DNA of 64,000 bases from Listeria booriae. Lineage in GTDB: Bacteria; Bacillota; Bacilli; Lactobacillales; Listeriaceae. Positions within the stretch are counted from its first letter, which is position 1. Every line of letters begins with the position of its first letter. Shown one piece after another: positions 8,107 to 18,099 of this stretch. The position numbers and the translations under genes were made by a program. The stretch lies in NCBI RefSeq assembly GCF_000766865.1, contig NZ_JNFA01000005.1:45439-109438 (forward strand). The letters are read 5' to 3'. The notes under the pieces were generated by a model that had not been told where the DNA came from, searched no databases, and saw nothing but the letters and a program-made list of their open reading frames with translations.

Positions 8107-9531
8107 TTACTTAATCAGCGTTGTTTCTAAACCAACTAATTTTGCCCAAGTCACTATCTGATCTGTCGTCAAATTTAGCGAAACCACCGTGTGATGTCCG
8201 CCTCCCGCTTCAATCCAAGCGTGAACACCTTCGTGGAATCCAGGTTTCACTTCCCATAAAACACGCGCCACTGGCAAATGCGGTGCTGGTTCTGTCGGCT
8301 CAAATGCAATGACTTCATTAATCAATAGTTTGTAATGCGTGCCAAAGTCAGCCATTGATACAACGACGCCATCCCCAGCTTTTCCATCAAACACAAGTCT
8401 TGCTGGGTCTTCGCGGTCGCCCATAGAAAGCGGTGAAACAACGATTTTCGGCTTGTTTACAGCAAGTGTAGGATCTACTTCCATCATATGCGACTGCAAA
8501 ATTGCTTCTTTGCCTACCGCTAATTCATACGTATAATCTTCCATAAAACCTGTATTTTCATTGTGCGCCATCACTTTCATCAAACGATCAATGGCAGCCG
8601 TTTTCCAATCACCTTCACCAGCAAAGCCATATCCTTCTGCCATCAAGCGTTGCACCGCAAGCCCCGGCAACTGTTGTAAACCATATAAATCTTCAAAATT
8701 CGAAGTAAAAGCATTGTACCCGCCCTGTTCAAGGAAACGACGAATACCAATTTCCTGGCGCGCCTGCACTTTCACGTGTGCTTCCCAAGTCGCCGCATCA
8801 TAATCGCCATAATCAAAATCATAGAGCTGCTTGTATTCGCTAAACAAAGCCTCCACTTCTTCATCCGTGACAGCATCCACAACTTGGACCAAATCACCAA
8901 TTCCAAAATAATCGACAACCCAGCCAAACTGAATTTGCGCCTCCACTTTATCGCCTTCTGTTACGCCGACATTTCGCATATTATCGCCAAAACGGGCAAC
9001 TTTAATGTTAAAACTTTCCTCATAAGCAACCGCCACATCCATCCAGTCAGCAAGTTCAGACATAACGCGATCTGTTTTCCAGTGACCGACGACGATTTTA
9101 TTTTGTTTGCCTAAGCGAGCATTAATAAAACCATATTCGCGGTCGCCATGTGCTGATTGGTTCAAGTTCATGAAGTCCATATCAATCGTTTTCCATGGAA
9201 TACTCTCGTTGAATTGTGTTGCTAAATGAAGTAGCGGTTTTTGCAATAGTTTTGTTCCACGAATCCACATTTTGGCCGGCGAGAATGTATGCATCCATGT
9301 GATGACACCCGCCACTTTATCCTGGTAGTTCGCTTCTTTCATGATATTTGTAATCGTGTCCGCCGTTACCGCAAGCCCTTTTAACACGATTGGGTAGGGC
9401 ATTCTACCACTTTTATTTAGCGCCGTGACCATTTCTTCCGCGTCTTTTTTGACACTTCTTAACGCTTCTTCACCGTACAAATGTTGCGAACCTACGACAA
9501 ACCAAAATTCTTTTTCAGCTACTTTTAACAT
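8107..9531 (-). CDS. araA: L-arabinose isomerase
   Basis: A 474-residue full-length L-arabinose isomerase, converting L-arabinose to L-ribulose in the cytosol with a Mn2+ cofactor. Family hallmarks are the start [40 protein letters not shown], and [21 protein letters not shown], and a C-terminal AGGGHHTV that contributes a metal-binding His. The ATG at 9531 follows GGAGCTGGAAG. It is the last gene of araB-araD-araA, an order also seen in lactobacilli. An AraR operator and a cre-like box lie before araB. No missing residues were noticed. Confidence 0.97.
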   Translation of the reverse strand: MLKVAEKEFWFVVGSQHLYGEEALRSVKKDAEEMVTALNKSGRMPYPIVLKGLAVTADTITNIMKEANYQDKVAGVITWMHTFSPAKMWIRGTKLLQKPLLHLATQFNESIPWKTIDMDFMNLNQSAHGDREYGFINARLGKQNKIVVGHWKTDRVMSELADWMDVAVAYEESFNIKVARFGDNMRNVGVTEGDKVEAQIQFGWVVDYFGIGDLVQVVDAVTDEEVEALFSEYKQLYDFDYGDYDAATWEAHVKVQARQEIGIRRFLEQGGYNAFTSNFEDLYGLQQLPGLAVQRLMAEGYGFAGEGDWKTAAIDRLMKVMAHNENTGFMEDYTYELAVGKEAILQSHMMEVDPTLAVNKPKIVVSPLSMGDREDPARLVFDGKAGDGVVVSMADFGTHYKLLINEVIAFEPTEPAPHLPVARVLWEVKPGFHEGVHAWIEAGGGHHTVVSLNLTTDQIVTWAKLVGLETTLIK

Positions 9532-9548
9532 GTTTCTTCCAGCTCCTT

Positions 9549-10247
9549 TTATTTTCCTTGTCCATAATAAGCATTTTTACCGTGTTTTCTTAAATAATGT
9601 TTATCAAGCACTCGTTTTGGCAGCTCTTCTGCATAGCTATTGAGTTGTCTTGTATAATAATTCATTTTGCAAACTTCATCTAACACGACCGCGTTCATAA
9701 CTGCACTGGTGGCGTCTTTTCCCCAAGTAAATGGGCCGTGTCCGTGGAGCAAAACACCCGGCACGTCTGTCGGATTAACGCCCCGCTCGCTAAACGTTTC
9801 TACAATGACGTTGCCCGTTTCATGCTCGTATCCAGCATCGATTTCGTCCTGTGTTAAAACGCGCGCACAAGGAACTGCACCGAAAAATGTGTCCGCGTGC
9901 GTTGTCCCCATTGCCGGAACATCAAGTCCCGCTTGCGCCCAGATTGTCGCCCACGTTGAATGTGTATGTACAATTCCGCCGATTTCAGGGAAGTTTCTGT
10001 ACAGTACAGCATGTGTTGGCGTGTCCGAAGACGGATTCAAATCCCCCTCCACAACATGATTATCCAGATCGACAACTACCATATCCGAAGCTTTCATTTC
10101 TGTATAACTGACACCACTCGGTTTAATGACAAAGCATTGCGACGCCTTATCAAAAGCACTCACATTGCCCCATGTATATTTAATAAGACCGCGTTCCGGT
10201 AATTCCAAATTAGCCTGAAAAACCTCTTCTTTCAAATCTTCTAACAT
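9549..10247 (-). CDS. araD: L-ribulose-5-phosphate 4-epimerase
   Basis: A class II aldolase-fold epimerase of 232 residues that converts L-ribulose-5-phosphate to D-xylulose-5-phosphate. Metal-binding His residues are visible in [15 protein letters not shown] and in [20 protein letters not shown] and KPSGVSY are substrate-loop motifs. The ATG at 10247 is chosen because GGAGGGT lies 7-8 bases upstream; an in-frame upstream codon has no site. It lies 16 bp after araB and 17 bp before araA, in one operon. Confidence 0.96.
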   Translation of the reverse strand: MLEDLKEEVFQANLELPERGLIKYTWGNVSAFDKASQCFVIKPSGVSYTEMKASDMVVVDLDNHVVEGDLNPSSDTPTHAVLYRNFPEIGGIVHTHSTWATIWAQAGLDVPAMGTTHADTFFGAVPCARVLTQDEIDAGYEHETGNVIVETFSERGVNPTDVPGVLLHGHGPFTWGKDATSAVMNAVVLDEVCKMNYYTRQLNSYAEELPKRVLDKHYLRKHGKNAYYGQGK

Positions 10248-10263
10248 CGCAAAACCCTCCAAT

Positions 10264-11856
10264 CTATTTCAATTTTTCAATTGCTCGTTTTTCAATCTCT
10301 ATTCCTTCGCGGTAACGATTCAAGAATACCTCGTAGCCAGCCATCTCCTCTTCGGTCGGTTCCAGCGTCACGCCGCGATCATCTTTAAACACCTCTTGCG
10401 CTAAAAATGTAGCCAAAGATTGTTCCGCATCTGATTTCATGTACGCCGCAAGCAACGCAATGCCCCATGCTCCGCCTTCACTCGCCGTATCCATCACCGT
10501 AATCGGCGCCTTCATCGCAGCTGCAAGCACCCGTTGACCAACCTCAGGCGTTTTAAAAATCCCGCCATGTCCAACCAATGTGTCAATGTGAATCTGCTCT
10601 TGTTTTAAAATATCCAATCCCATCCGCATCGCACCGAACGCACTCGTAAGATGAACGCGCATGAAGTTCGCTAAATTAAACCTGCTTTCCGGCGAACGAA
10701 CAAATAGCGGCCTGCCTTCATTGACTCCCGTAATATTTTCACCAGAATAATAACCGTACGAAAGCAATCCACCGCAATCCAAATCACCATTTAGCGCCTC
10801 TTTTAGCAACACGGAGAACAGTTTTTCTGTACTAACTTCAAAACCAAAAGCCTCCGTAACTTCTTGGAACAGCTTCATCCACGCGTTTATATCCGACGAG
10901 CAGTTATTCGTATGCACCATCCCAACTAGATCCCCAGATGGCGTCGTCACCAGATCAATCTCCGGATAAACCGCTCGCAGTTCTTTTTCCAACACAATCA
11001 TCGCAAAAGCAGAAGTCCCGACCGACACGTTCCCAGTTCGCTTCGCCACGCTATTCGTAGCAACCATACCCGTTCCCGCGTCACCCTCAGGCGGACAAAT
11101 CGGAATCCCCGGCTGCAAATTCCCCGTTGGATCAAGTAAATACGCACCTTCTTGTGTCAATCTACCAGCCTCGTCACCAGCCAGTAACACTTTCGGCAAA
11201 ATCGCCTGCAAACTTACTGCGACGCCTTCCTTTTCAACTAGTTGACTAAATGTCTCGATCATTTTTTGATTGTACGTTTTTGTGGCAATATCAATTGGAA
11301 ACATGCCCGAAGCGTCTCCTATCCCGATAACCTTCTCACCCGTCAACTGCCAATGGATGTAGCCAGCAAGCGTTGTTAAGTAATCGATTTGCTCGATATG
11401 GTCTTCTTTATTCAAAATTGCCTGATACAAGTGGGCGATACTCCAACGTTGCGGAATGTTATAGCTAAATTGTTCGGTCAACTTCTGTTCCGCTTCTTCC
11501 GTCATGGAATTGCGCCAAGTTCGAAACGGCACCAGTAATTGTTTCTTTTTGTCAAAAGCCATGTATCCGTGCATCATCGCGCTAAAACCAATAGACCCAA
11601 CTGCAGACAACGTTTCTCCATACTTCTCAAAAACTTCCGATGCAAGCTTGCGATAACTCATTCGTAAGCCCTTCCAAATGTCATCAAGCGCATATGTCCA
11701 AACGCCATCTTCTAATTTGTTCTCCCATTCATAACTTCCCGTAGCAACCGCGCTAAATTTCGAATCCATTAAAACAGCTTTAATCCGCGTCGAACCGAAT
11801 TCGATTCCTAAAGATGTACGGCCATCAATAACATCCAGCATCTCCTCTGCTTTCAC
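10264..11856 (-). CDS. araB: Ribulokinase, FGGY family
   Basis: A 530-residue FGGY carbohydrate kinase that phosphorylates L-ribulose with ATP. The N-terminal [16 protein letters not shown] is the phosphate-1 motif; [14 protein letters not shown] and [22 protein letters not shown] are the ATP-domain motifs; [13 protein letters not shown] lies in the sugar domain. Its place before araD and araA fixes the assignment. The start is uncertain: GTG at 11856 has no good ribosome site. A perfect AAAGGAGG (11880-11887) sits 8 bases before an in-frame ATT at 11871, which would add five residues and give the N-terminal length usual for relatives. The likely true start is therefore a non-standard ATT or an error in the sequence. 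Confidence 0.93.
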   Translation of the reverse strand: MKAEEMLDVIDGRTSLGIEFGSTRIKAVLMDSKFSAVATGSYEWENKLEDGVWTYALDDIWKGLRMSYRKLASEVFEKYGETLSAVGSIGFSAMMHGYMAFDKKKQLLVPFRTWRNSMTEEAEQKLTEQFSYNIPQRWSIAHLYQAILNKEDHIEQIDYLTTLAGYIHWQLTGEKVIGIGDASGMFPIDIATKTYNQKMIETFSQLVEKEGVAVSLQAILPKVLLAGDEAGRLTQEGAYLLDPTGNLQPGIPICPPEGDAGTGMVATNSVAKRTGNVSVGTSAFAMIVLEKELRAVYPEIDLVTTPSGDLVGMVHTNNCSSDINAWMKLFQEVTEAFGFEVSTEKLFSVLLKEALNGDLDCGGLLSYGYYSGENITGVNEGRPLFVRSPESRFNLANFMRVHLTSAFGAMRMGLDILKQEQIHIDTLVGHGGIFKTPEVGQRVLAAAMKAPITVMDTASEGGAWGIALLAAYMKSDAEQSLATFLAQEVFKDDRGVTLEPTEEEMAGYEVFLNRYREGIEIEKRAIEKLK

Positions 11857-11913
11857 TTCTTCTGTACTAATTTTAAAGACCTCCTTTGAAAAATCAGATT
11901 AAATCATCGCTTT

Positions 11914-11961
11914 TAGTAACGCTTACATTCTAAATTTACTCTTGTTGTACGTACATGTCAA
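11914..11961 (-). promoter_or_regulatory. araBDA promoter with AraR operator and cre-like box
   Basis: On the minus strand, TTGACA (11956-11961) and TAAATT (11933-11938) are 17 bp apart. The spacer contains GTTGTACGTACATG (11944-11957), a close match to the AraR operator ATTTGTACGTACAAAT. Just downstream of the -10 is TGTAAGCGTTACTA (11914-11927), a cre-like CcpA site. Repression by AraR without arabinose and by CcpA in preferred sugar is inferred. Confidence 0.75.
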
Positions 11962-11991
11962 CTAAAAATATTAAAAAAGAGTAATAAATAC

Positions 11992-12033
11992 TTGATATGT
12001 CCGAACAAATATTGTAGAATGAAAATGCTTACA
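11992..12033 (+). promoter_or_regulatory. araE promoter with AraR operator and cre-like box
   Basis: TTGATA (11992-11997) and TAGAAT (12015-12020) are 17 bp apart. ATGTCCGAACAAAT (11997-12010) in the spacer is a second, weaker AraR-type operator. TGAAAATGCTTACA (12020-12033), right after the -10, is cre-like with one core mismatch. The layout mirrors the araBDA promoter about 40 bp away. Confidence 0.7.
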
Positions 12034-12088
12034 TAACATCGATTAAATTATTGCAAATCTATTATGACAATAAGGGGTTGGACGCAAA

Positions 12089-13471
12089 ATGAAGAAAGAA
12101 AAGAAAATTTCTGCATCATTTATCTACTTTTTTGGAGCCTTTGGAGGTATACTTTTCGGTTATGATATTGGGGTAATGACTGGGGCGCTTCCATTTCTAC
12201 AAGATGATTGGAACTTGGCGGGGCATGCGGGGTTAATCGGTTGGATTACATCTGCTGTTATGCTAGGCGCGATATTTGGGGGCGCATTGGCTGGGATACT
12301 TTCCGATAGACTAGGTCGCCGCAAAATGATTTTGATTTCGGCTGTTGTTTTCGTCATTGGATCGATTCTATGTGGACTCGCTCCGCACAACGGTCAGTAT
12401 TACTTAATTGGAGCCAGAGTGTTGCTTGGACTCGCTGTAGGAGCTGCTTCAGCACTTGTTCCTTCTTACATGTCAGAAATGGCACCTGCTAAATTACGTG
12501 GACGCTTGTCGGGAATTAACCAAGTCATGATCGTTTCCGGAATGCTCCTTTCGTACATCATTGATTTTCTGCTAAAAGGACTGCCTGAAACATGGGCTTG
12601 GCGATTGATGCTTGGGATCGCAGCGGTTCCAGCTATTATTCTTTTCTTCGGAGTGTTAGCGCTTCCAGAGTCACCACGTTTCCTTGTAAAATCGAAAAAA
12701 CTCGCCGAAGCAAGCAAAGTTCTTAGCTACATTCGCAAACCAGAAGAAGTAGACAAAGAACTCGATCAAATCATTAAAACCGCAAAACAAGAAGAACAAA
12801 TCTCGCATACAACAACTTGGGGAACCCTTCTCACCGGTCGTTACAGGGCGCTTGTTATTGCAGGTATTGGCGTAGCTGCTTTCCAACAATTCCAAGGTGC
12901 GAACGCGATTTTTTATTACATCCCGCTAATCGTTGAAAAAGCGACAGGACATGCTGCGAGCGAAGCGCTGATGTGGCCTATCATCCAAGGCGTTATCCTC
13001 GTTCTTGGCGCGCTTTTCTTCCTAGTTATTGCGGACAAATTTAACCGTCGAACATTGCTAACTATTGGTGGAACGGTGATGGGGCTGTCCTTTATCTTGC
13101 CAGCCATTTTAAATACTTTTGTGAAATCTGATGCCAGTCCGATGATTATGCTTATTTTTCTTTGTGTCTATGTAGCCTTCTATTCTTGTACTTGGGCACC
13201 GCTCACTTGGGTTATTGTCGGCGAGATTTTCCCACTTGCCATTCGTGGTCGGGCGTCTGGATTAGCTTCTTCATTCAACTGGATTGGCTCTTTCCTTGTC
13301 GGATTGCTATTCCCAATCATGACCGCCTCCATGCCGCAAGAATTGGTTTTCGCCATTTTTGGAATCATTTGTTTCCTAGGCGTACTATTTATTCGCTTCT
13401 TTGTCCCTGAAACACGCGGCCACACGCTTGAAGAAATCGAACAACATGCCGCTGAAAGAAAACTAGCATAA
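12089..13471 (+). CDS. araE: Arabinose:proton symporter, MFS sugar porter
   Basis: A 460-residue, 12-helix major facilitator of the sugar porter family. Signature motifs are GGILFGYDIGVMTGALPF in helix 1, DRLGRRKMI between helices 2 and 3, RVLLGLAVGAASALVPSYMSEMAP, LPESPRFLVK in the central loop, QQFQGANAIFYY in helix 7 (sugar binding), and FVPETRGHTLEEIE at the C-terminus. It imports arabinose, or xylose-like pentoses, with H+. It is divergent from araBDA with shared AraR/cre control. The ATG at 12089 has AAGGGGTTGG upstream. Confidence 0.93.
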   Translation: MKKEKKISASFIYFFGAFGGILFGYDIGVMTGALPFLQDDWNLAGHAGLIGWITSAVMLGAIFGGALAGILSDRLGRRKMILISAVVFVIGSILCGLAPHNGQYYLIGARVLLGLAVGAASALVPSYMSEMAPAKLRGRLSGINQVMIVSGMLLSYIIDFLLKGLPETWAWRLMLGIAAVPAIILFFGVLALPESPRFLVKSKKLAEASKVLSYIRKPEEVDKELDQIIKTAKQEEQISHTTTWGTLLTGRYRALVIAGIGVAAFQQFQGANAIFYYIPLIVEKATGHAASEALMWPIIQGVILVLGALFFLVIADKFNRRTLLTIGGTVMGLSFILPAILNTFVKSDASPMIMLIFLCVYVAFYSCTWAPLTWVIVGEIFPLAIRGRASGLASSFNWIGSFLVGLLFPIMTASMPQELVFAIFGIICFLGVLFIRFFVPETRGHTLEEIEQHAAERKLA

Positions 13472-13477
13472 AAAAAA

Positions 13478-13521
13478 GGCAGGTACTCTGAACCCTCCAC
13501 CCGGGTAAAAAAGTACCTGCC
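13478..13521. terminator. Bidirectional terminator between araE and araR
   Basis: Perfect 10-bp arms GGCAGGTACT and AGTACCTGCC. An A tract precedes and CTTTTC follows, suiting both convergent genes. Confidence 0.88.
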
Positions 13522-13526
13522 CTTTT

Positions 13527-14609
13527 CTAAATTTCTTTAACTGAATCTCGCTCAATCAAAACCGGTGTGTAACAAATGCTGTCCTCTGGAACCCCCGTCT
13601 CAATTGTACGTACAATCCAATTCGCCGCATCTTTCCCCATCTCTTCCTTAGGGTGACTCAACGTCGTTAATTTAATACTACCAACACGACTAAGCGTAGA
13701 ATCATCATTCCCTACAATCGAAAAATCAGCTGGAATCTTGTACCCTTGCTCCATCAATTCCGTAGCCAGCAAATTCGCAACCTGATCGTTATAACAAACA
13801 ATCCCCGTCACATCTTTCTTGCCCAGCCTCGCCAAAATTTGATTGATGACCTGCCCACGCGTCTCCGTCGTGTACGTGATAACATCTCCTTCTGAAAATC
13901 GTATTTCATAGGCCTCACACGCTTCAATAAACCCTTTCAAGCGATACTTTCCTTGCAAATCGTCCGTTTTCGTGACGAAAAGCAGGTTTTTGTGCTGCTT
14001 CTTGATAAGGCATTCCGTAGCTTTATAGCCAACTGCAACATCATCAACGCAAATGTGTGGAATATTTAACTCCTCATAACCCGCATTAATCATCACGATT
14101 GGAATCCCTCGTTCTCGCAAACTGACATACAGCGCCAAGTTAGGATTATAAAGCGCACTTTTCGTCGGTTCCACAATAAGGCCATCTACGCCTTGATCGA
14201 TCATCTTTTGCAAACACTCTTTTTCTGCCGCGTAATCGTTATTTGTGCTAGCGAGCAACAAGGAATAATTTTTACTGCGCAGTGTTTGTTCAATTCCACG
14301 AATGATTGACGGGAAAATATAATCGGACAAATATGTAGTAATGACGCCAATTGTTTTGTGTTCGCTTTTTGCTTTGCTGGCATCTTCCTGCCTTGGTTGA
14401 TTGTCTACGTAAGTACCCGAGCCTTTTTCCTTGCGCAACAATCCTTCATTCACAAGCACAGCAATTGCTTGGCGAACCGTGTGACGGCTAACCCCGTAGT
14501 CCTCTTGGAGTTTCAATTCAGGTGGAATCGCCGTATTTTGCGGGTAGGTTCCCGTTGCGATTTTTGTACGTATATCTTCCGCGATAACTTGGTATTTAGA
14601 TTGATTCAT
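13527..14609 (-). CDS. araR: Arabinose repressor, GntR-LacI chimera
   Basis: A 360-residue regulator with an N-terminal GntR winged helix (residues about 1-70; KYQVIAEDIRTKIATGTYP, SRHTVRQAIAVLVNEGLL) and a C-terminal LacI/GalR-type effector domain (about 85-360; IGVITTYLSDYIFP, VDGLIVEPT, GIVCYNDQVANLL). This architecture is that of AraR, which releases DNA on binding L-arabinose. The ATG at 14609 is chosen because GGAAAGGAATAG precedes it. Upstream TTGTAT and TATAAT form a plausible promoter with an 18-bp spacer. Two AraR-like palindromes lie inside the gene, near its start and near its end. Convergent with araE. Confidence 0.94.
   Translation of the reverse strand: MNQSKYQVIAEDIRTKIATGTYPQNTAIPPELKLQEDYGVSRHTVRQAIAVLVNEGLLRKEKGSGTYVDNQPRQEDASKAKSEHKTIGVITTYLSDYIFPSIIRGIEQTLRSKNYSLLLASTNNDYAAEKECLQKMIDQGVDGLIVEPTKSALYNPNLALYVSLRERGIPIVMINAGYEELNIPHICVDDVAVGYKATECLIKKQHKNLLFVTKTDDLQGKYRLKGFIEACEAYEIRFSEGDVITYTTETRGQVINQILARLGKKDVTGIVCYNDQVANLLATELMEQGYKIPADFSIVGNDDSTLSRVGSIKLTTLSHPKEEMGKDAANWIVRTIETGVPEDSICYTPVLIERDSVKEI
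13602..13617. promoter_or_regulatory. Perfect AraR-type palindrome inside araR
   Basis: ATTGTACGTACAAT is a perfect 14-bp palindrome and matches the centre of the AraR operator. It lies in the last tenth of the araR coding region, encoding part of WIVRTIET. It could act as an extra binding site or roadblock, or be chance. Confidence 0.4.
14562..14575. promoter_or_regulatory. AraR-like half-operator near the araR start
   Basis: TTTTGTACGTATAT carries the strong half TTGTACGTA of the AraR operator about 35-45 bp inside araR. This position would suit autorepression. The other half is degenerate. Confidence 0.3.
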
Positions 14610-14726
14610 ACATCTATTCCTTTCCATCTCAAACAGTTTGCAATGTATTGAGCGTGTTTTCCCATACAAATATTATACAACTTTTTCAAATCCAGATACA
14701 ATAGCAAAAATACCTTTACTTACAGA

Positions 14727-15731
14727 TTATAAAAATATTGCCGCTAAAATCCAATACACAACCGCCGCCAAAACTCCCGCAGAAGGCAGCGTAATCATCC
14801 ACGTCACCAGCATATTCTTCCCAGTCCGCCAGTTCACTTCTTTCTTATGATTCGCCGTCCCAACACCCATCAGTGAACTATCAATAACTTGCGTCGAGCT
14901 AATCGGCAAATGAATCAGCGTCGCACTCATAATGACCGAAAGCGAACCCAAATCAGCCGCAACGCCAGTCACCGGCTCAATTTTCATGATTTTCGTACCT
15001 ACCGTTTTAATAATCCGATATCCGCCAATCGACGAACCGAGTGCCATTGCAGCCGCACAGCTCACTTGCACCCAGAACGGCACGTGCGAATCCGTCTGGA
15101 AACCGCTCGCAATCAGCGCTAGCGTAATAATCCCCATCGTTTTCTGCGCATCATTCGTCCCATGCGCGTAAGCTTGCGCCGCAGTCGTACCAATTTGAAT
15201 AAAGCGGAACCGCCGATTTGTCTGCACCAATTTCTTATTCCGGAATAGAAATTTAAACAGCGAATAAATCAAGAATCCGACCGTAAAACCAATAACCGGC
15301 GACACAATCAAAGCAATAATAATCGTTGTAAAACCGCTCCAGTTCAGCACCCCAAAGCTCCCCGCCGAAGCAATCGAGGCCCCCGCAATCGAGCCAATCA
15401 GCGCATGGGATGAACTACTCGGCATTTTCGCAACCCACGTCAGCAAATTCCAAATCACCGCCGCAATCAACCCACAGAGCACGACAAATTCGCCATTTTT
15501 CAAGGCAAACGGGTCGACAATGCTCGAAGTCAAAGCTACCGCGACACCCGTAAACGAAATCGCACCTAAGAAGTTCATCACTGCCGCAATGCTAATCGCC
15601 ACACGCGGTTTGAGCGCCCGCGTAGAAATACTCGTCGCCACCGCATTCGCAATATCATGAAATCCATTTATAAAATCAAACGCTAAGCCAACAATGACAA
15701 TTATAATCGTTATTAAAAGTACTGTATCCAT
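14727..15731 (-). CDS. PiT-family inorganic phosphate permease
   Basis: A 334-residue integral membrane protein of the PHO-4/PiT family, which imports phosphate with a cation. The two inverted signature repeats are visible: FINGFHDIANAVATSISTRAL near residue 22 and AYAHGTNDAQKTMGIITLAL near residue 190. A hydrophilic loop rich in Lys/Arg sits between the halves. The usual partner, a DUF47/PhoU-like gene, is not adjacent. The ATG at 15731 is the first Met before the first helix. Confidence 0.9.
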   Translation of the reverse strand: MDTVLLITIIIVIVGLAFDFINGFHDIANAVATSISTRALKPRVAISIAAVMNFLGAISFTGVAVALTSSIVDPFALKNGEFVVLCGLIAAVIWNLLTWVAKMPSSSSHALIGSIAGASIASAGSFGVLNWSGFTTIIIALIVSPVIGFTVGFLIYSLFKFLFRNKKLVQTNRRFRFIQIGTTAAQAYAHGTNDAQKTMGIITLALIASGFQTDSHVPFWVQVSCAAAMALGSSIGGYRIIKTVGTKIMKIEPVTGVAADLGSLSVIMSATLIHLPISSTQVIDSSLMGVGTANHKKEVNWRTGKNMLVTWMITLPSAGVLAAVVYWILAAIFL

Positions 15732-15854
15732 TCCTAATCCCCCAGCTGTTAAAACTTATTTAACAATCTATACCCTGTCTCGCGTGATATTCTCATTTTC
15801 AAATACAATTTATATAGATTGTAGCACAAATATACATGTTTGAGCAGAAACAAC

Positions 15855-15891
15855 AAAAAAACACATCAGTCATCATCAAGATACTAATGTG
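15855..15891 (-). terminator. Terminator overlapping the response-regulator stop codon
   Basis: On the minus strand CACATTAG, which includes the TAG stop, pairs with CTGATGTG, followed by seven T. The stop codon is inside the stem. Confidence 0.75.
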
Positions 15892-16621
15892 CCGCTAGCA
15901 AAGACTGCCTTACTCTAGCCACCGTTCGTTTCCCCGCAAAAACAGTCTCACTATTTTTAAAAACAATCGTTCTTTTTCCCAAATCTAAATTCCGGATTTT
16001 AGTAGGATTAATAATATAGGATTGTAAATCTAACAAAAACTCGGTGAACATCAATTTTCCTTTTAACTCGTTAATGGGTATACTTACCGATAAAACCTCA
16101 TTTTCTAAGTGAAATCTTGTTTTTCTAGTCCTCGGCAATGTTTCAATAAAGTAAATATGCTCGTAGCCAATTTTATGAACCACACCCTCAACCTCTACTA
16201 TCAAAAATTCTGTTTTATCGTATCGCCGTCGTATTAAAGCTGTGATTTCTGCAATTTTCAACTGTAATGTCGCCAAAGTAAAATTCGTTTTTACTAAATA
16301 GGCCAATGGCTCAATAACTAGATTTACTGTTTCGAAAAGCCGTGTTTTGATTGCTGTTAGAAAAATAATAATGCCTTTCGGGTCAATTTCTCTAACCTTT
16401 ATGGCCAGCTGTACGCCGTCTAACCGCGCTTCCAAATCAATATCTAAAAAATAAATATGACTGCCTTTATTGCGTCTGATGTCTTCTAATAAAGCATCTG
16501 GAGTTGCTATGTCTTGATCTACCTCTATAGGCATCTCAGACAATATTTCATCTTGATTCAGTATTTGCAACAACGTGTCCCGCTGTATTTTCTCATTTTC
16601 AATGACATACAGTTTCTTCAT
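15884..16621 (-). CDS. LytTR response regulator, AgrA-like
   Basis: A protein of 245 residues with a receiver domain (1-125) and a C-terminal LytTR DNA-binding domain (about 140-245). The phospho-acceptor is Asp60 in IYFLDIDLE; PLAYLVKTNF holds the conserved Lys switch region; RTRKTRFHLENEVL and FLLDLQSYIINPTKI are typical of AgrA/ComE LytTR domains. The ATG at 16621 has GGGAG 8 bases upstream; a GTG at 16630 is too close to it. It overlaps the kinase gene by 23 bp, so the two are coupled. The targets are unknown; the adjacent exopolysaccharide cluster is a reasonable guess. Confidence 0.88.
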   Translation of the reverse strand: MKKLYVIENEKIQRDTLLQILNQDEILSEMPIEVDQDIATPDALLEDIRRNKGSHIYFLDIDLEARLDGVQLAIKVREIDPKGIIIFLTAIKTRLFETVNLVIEPLAYLVKTNFTLATLQLKIAEITALIRRRYDKTEFLIVEVEGVVHKIGYEHIYFIETLPRTRKTRFHLENEVLSVSIPINELKGKLMFTEFLLDLQSYIINPTKIRNLDLGKRTIVFKNSETVFAGKRTVARVRQSLLAAH

Positions 16622-17924
16622 AAATTTCACTCCCTTTATTGTTTTCTAAAATGCTGAACTTGGCAATAAAGCTTCCGTTTACTATACTCGATTGAAACGC
16701 CAACTTCTTGTCACTTTTTACAAGTTTGCGAATGTTATAAAGGCCGTAACCTCGCCCACTGCCTTTACTGCTATAGCCTGGCTGATATAAAGTTTCTATA
16801 TCCACATCATTACTTCTTTTCATCGTATTCATAACAAGAAAATGCAATCTTTTATTCTGGCTATAAATGAAAATATCCACCGTTGCATCCTCTGATTCTT
16901 GTGCCGCTTCCAAAGCATTGTCCAAAATGATACCTAAAATCCGCACACATTTTGCCGTACTGACGGGAATCTGATTGATAATTTCAGTAGCCTCCATGTT
17001 GATTCGAACACCACTGTCTCGTGCTTGAAGTAACTTTGCTAATAGCAAGCCCTTTATCGGCATGTTCCGAATTTCCGGTAATTCTAGTGACATATCGTCA
17101 TCCATCATCATACCGATATCCTGCATATATTCCACAAGACCACTATAATCATTCTTTTGAAGAAAAAATTGAATCGAAATTAACATATTATTAAAATCAT
17201 GTTTTAACCCTTTTAAACTCTTATTTTGCTTTTCCAAGTTCTCTTGTTGTGCGGCGGTCAGCGCCAAATATTCTTTTTGTTGGGTAATCTTAATTTTTAA
17301 AGCCACCATTCCGATAAGGTAAATCATTAAAAAAACAATAACTAACGCTCCCATTCGTAAATGATGGTATGCCATCTCAGGGATTGCTAAGAAAAGTGCT
17401 GTAACTAACTCAATGCCAATTGGTATGCTTAGCATGACTATTTTTAGCCATAAGCTACTGCTCATTATTTTTTGCATCACATTTTTATTTGTTGTATTTA
17501 AATACTTTCTTAAAAATAGACTTTGAGCCATAATAATGACAAATTGAATCGTATAGCCTATCAGAATTTCTCTATAATCAATCCCTCCAAAGGGAAATAC
17601 AATTCCATTTTCCCCTGCAAAACTTAGTAAAATTCCAAAACTGCAGTACCACGATACATTTAAAATTAGATTCACAGTCAAGAAATACACCAGGGACGTG
17701 GTGAAGTCATTTGTAGTAATATACATAAACAGAAGTAGTATCCCATATGCAAGCACGCTAAAATAAGTGGGAGACAGTGATTCTAAAAACAGATAATACA
17801 CAGCGAAACACAAAATTAGCGTGCTAATAATTCGAACTCTAATTACTTTTTCTATGTCAAGAATAAGTACCGGCAGTATGAAGCTAATGATAGACATTGT
17901 AATATACAAATCATTTTCTGACAT
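16599..17924 (-). CDS. AgrC-like sensor histidine kinase
   Basis: A 441-residue quorum-sensing type kinase. Six or seven membrane helices span residues 5-210, followed by a short coiled coil (QQENLEKQNKSLKGL), the phospho-acceptor His242 in LKHDFNNMLIS, and a HATPase_c domain with ILDNALEAAQES (N box) and GRGYGLYNIRKLV (G box). AgrC kinases sense cyclic peptides processed by AgrB from AgrD, but neither is seen nearby, so the ligand is unknown. The ATG at 17924 has AAGGTGG five bases upstream and is preferred to a GTG at 17933. Confidence 0.88.
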   Translation of the reverse strand: MSENDLYITMSIISFILPVLILDIEKVIRVRIISTLILCFAVYYLFLESLSPTYFSVLAYGILLLFMYITTNDFTTSLVYFLTVNLILNVSWYCSFGILLSFAGENGIVFPFGGIDYREILIGYTIQFVIIMAQSLFLRKYLNTTNKNVMQKIMSSSLWLKIVMLSIPIGIELVTALFLAIPEMAYHHLRMGALVIVFLMIYLIGMVALKIKITQQKEYLALTAAQQENLEKQNKSLKGLKHDFNNMLISIQFFLQKNDYSGLVEYMQDIGMMMDDDMSLELPEIRNMPIKGLLLAKLLQARDSGVRINMEATEIINQIPVSTAKCVRILGIILDNALEAAQESEDATVDIFIYSQNKRLHFLVMNTMKRSNDVDIETLYQPGYSSKGSGRGYGLYNIRKLVKSDKKLAFQSSIVNGSFIAKFSILENNKGSEIYEETVCH

Positions 17925-18099
17925 CTTAACCACCTTTTTATTTTTTATTCTTATAATCCATCCTTATACTATCTAGTATAGAACGTAAACTGCCAGTTTG
18001 CTGTAGTCAAAAAATGAACTTTCCTATGGCTCGGCATCGCGAGAGAGCGCTTTCTTTTAAAAAAAGGCGTGCTTTCATAAAGGTAGCGATTTTGTGCAA

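Noticed and set aside
17934..18010. LytTR/AgrA binding repeats before the kinase gene
   Set aside because: Only one weak match (GCAGTTTAC) was seen; no second copy at the required spacing.
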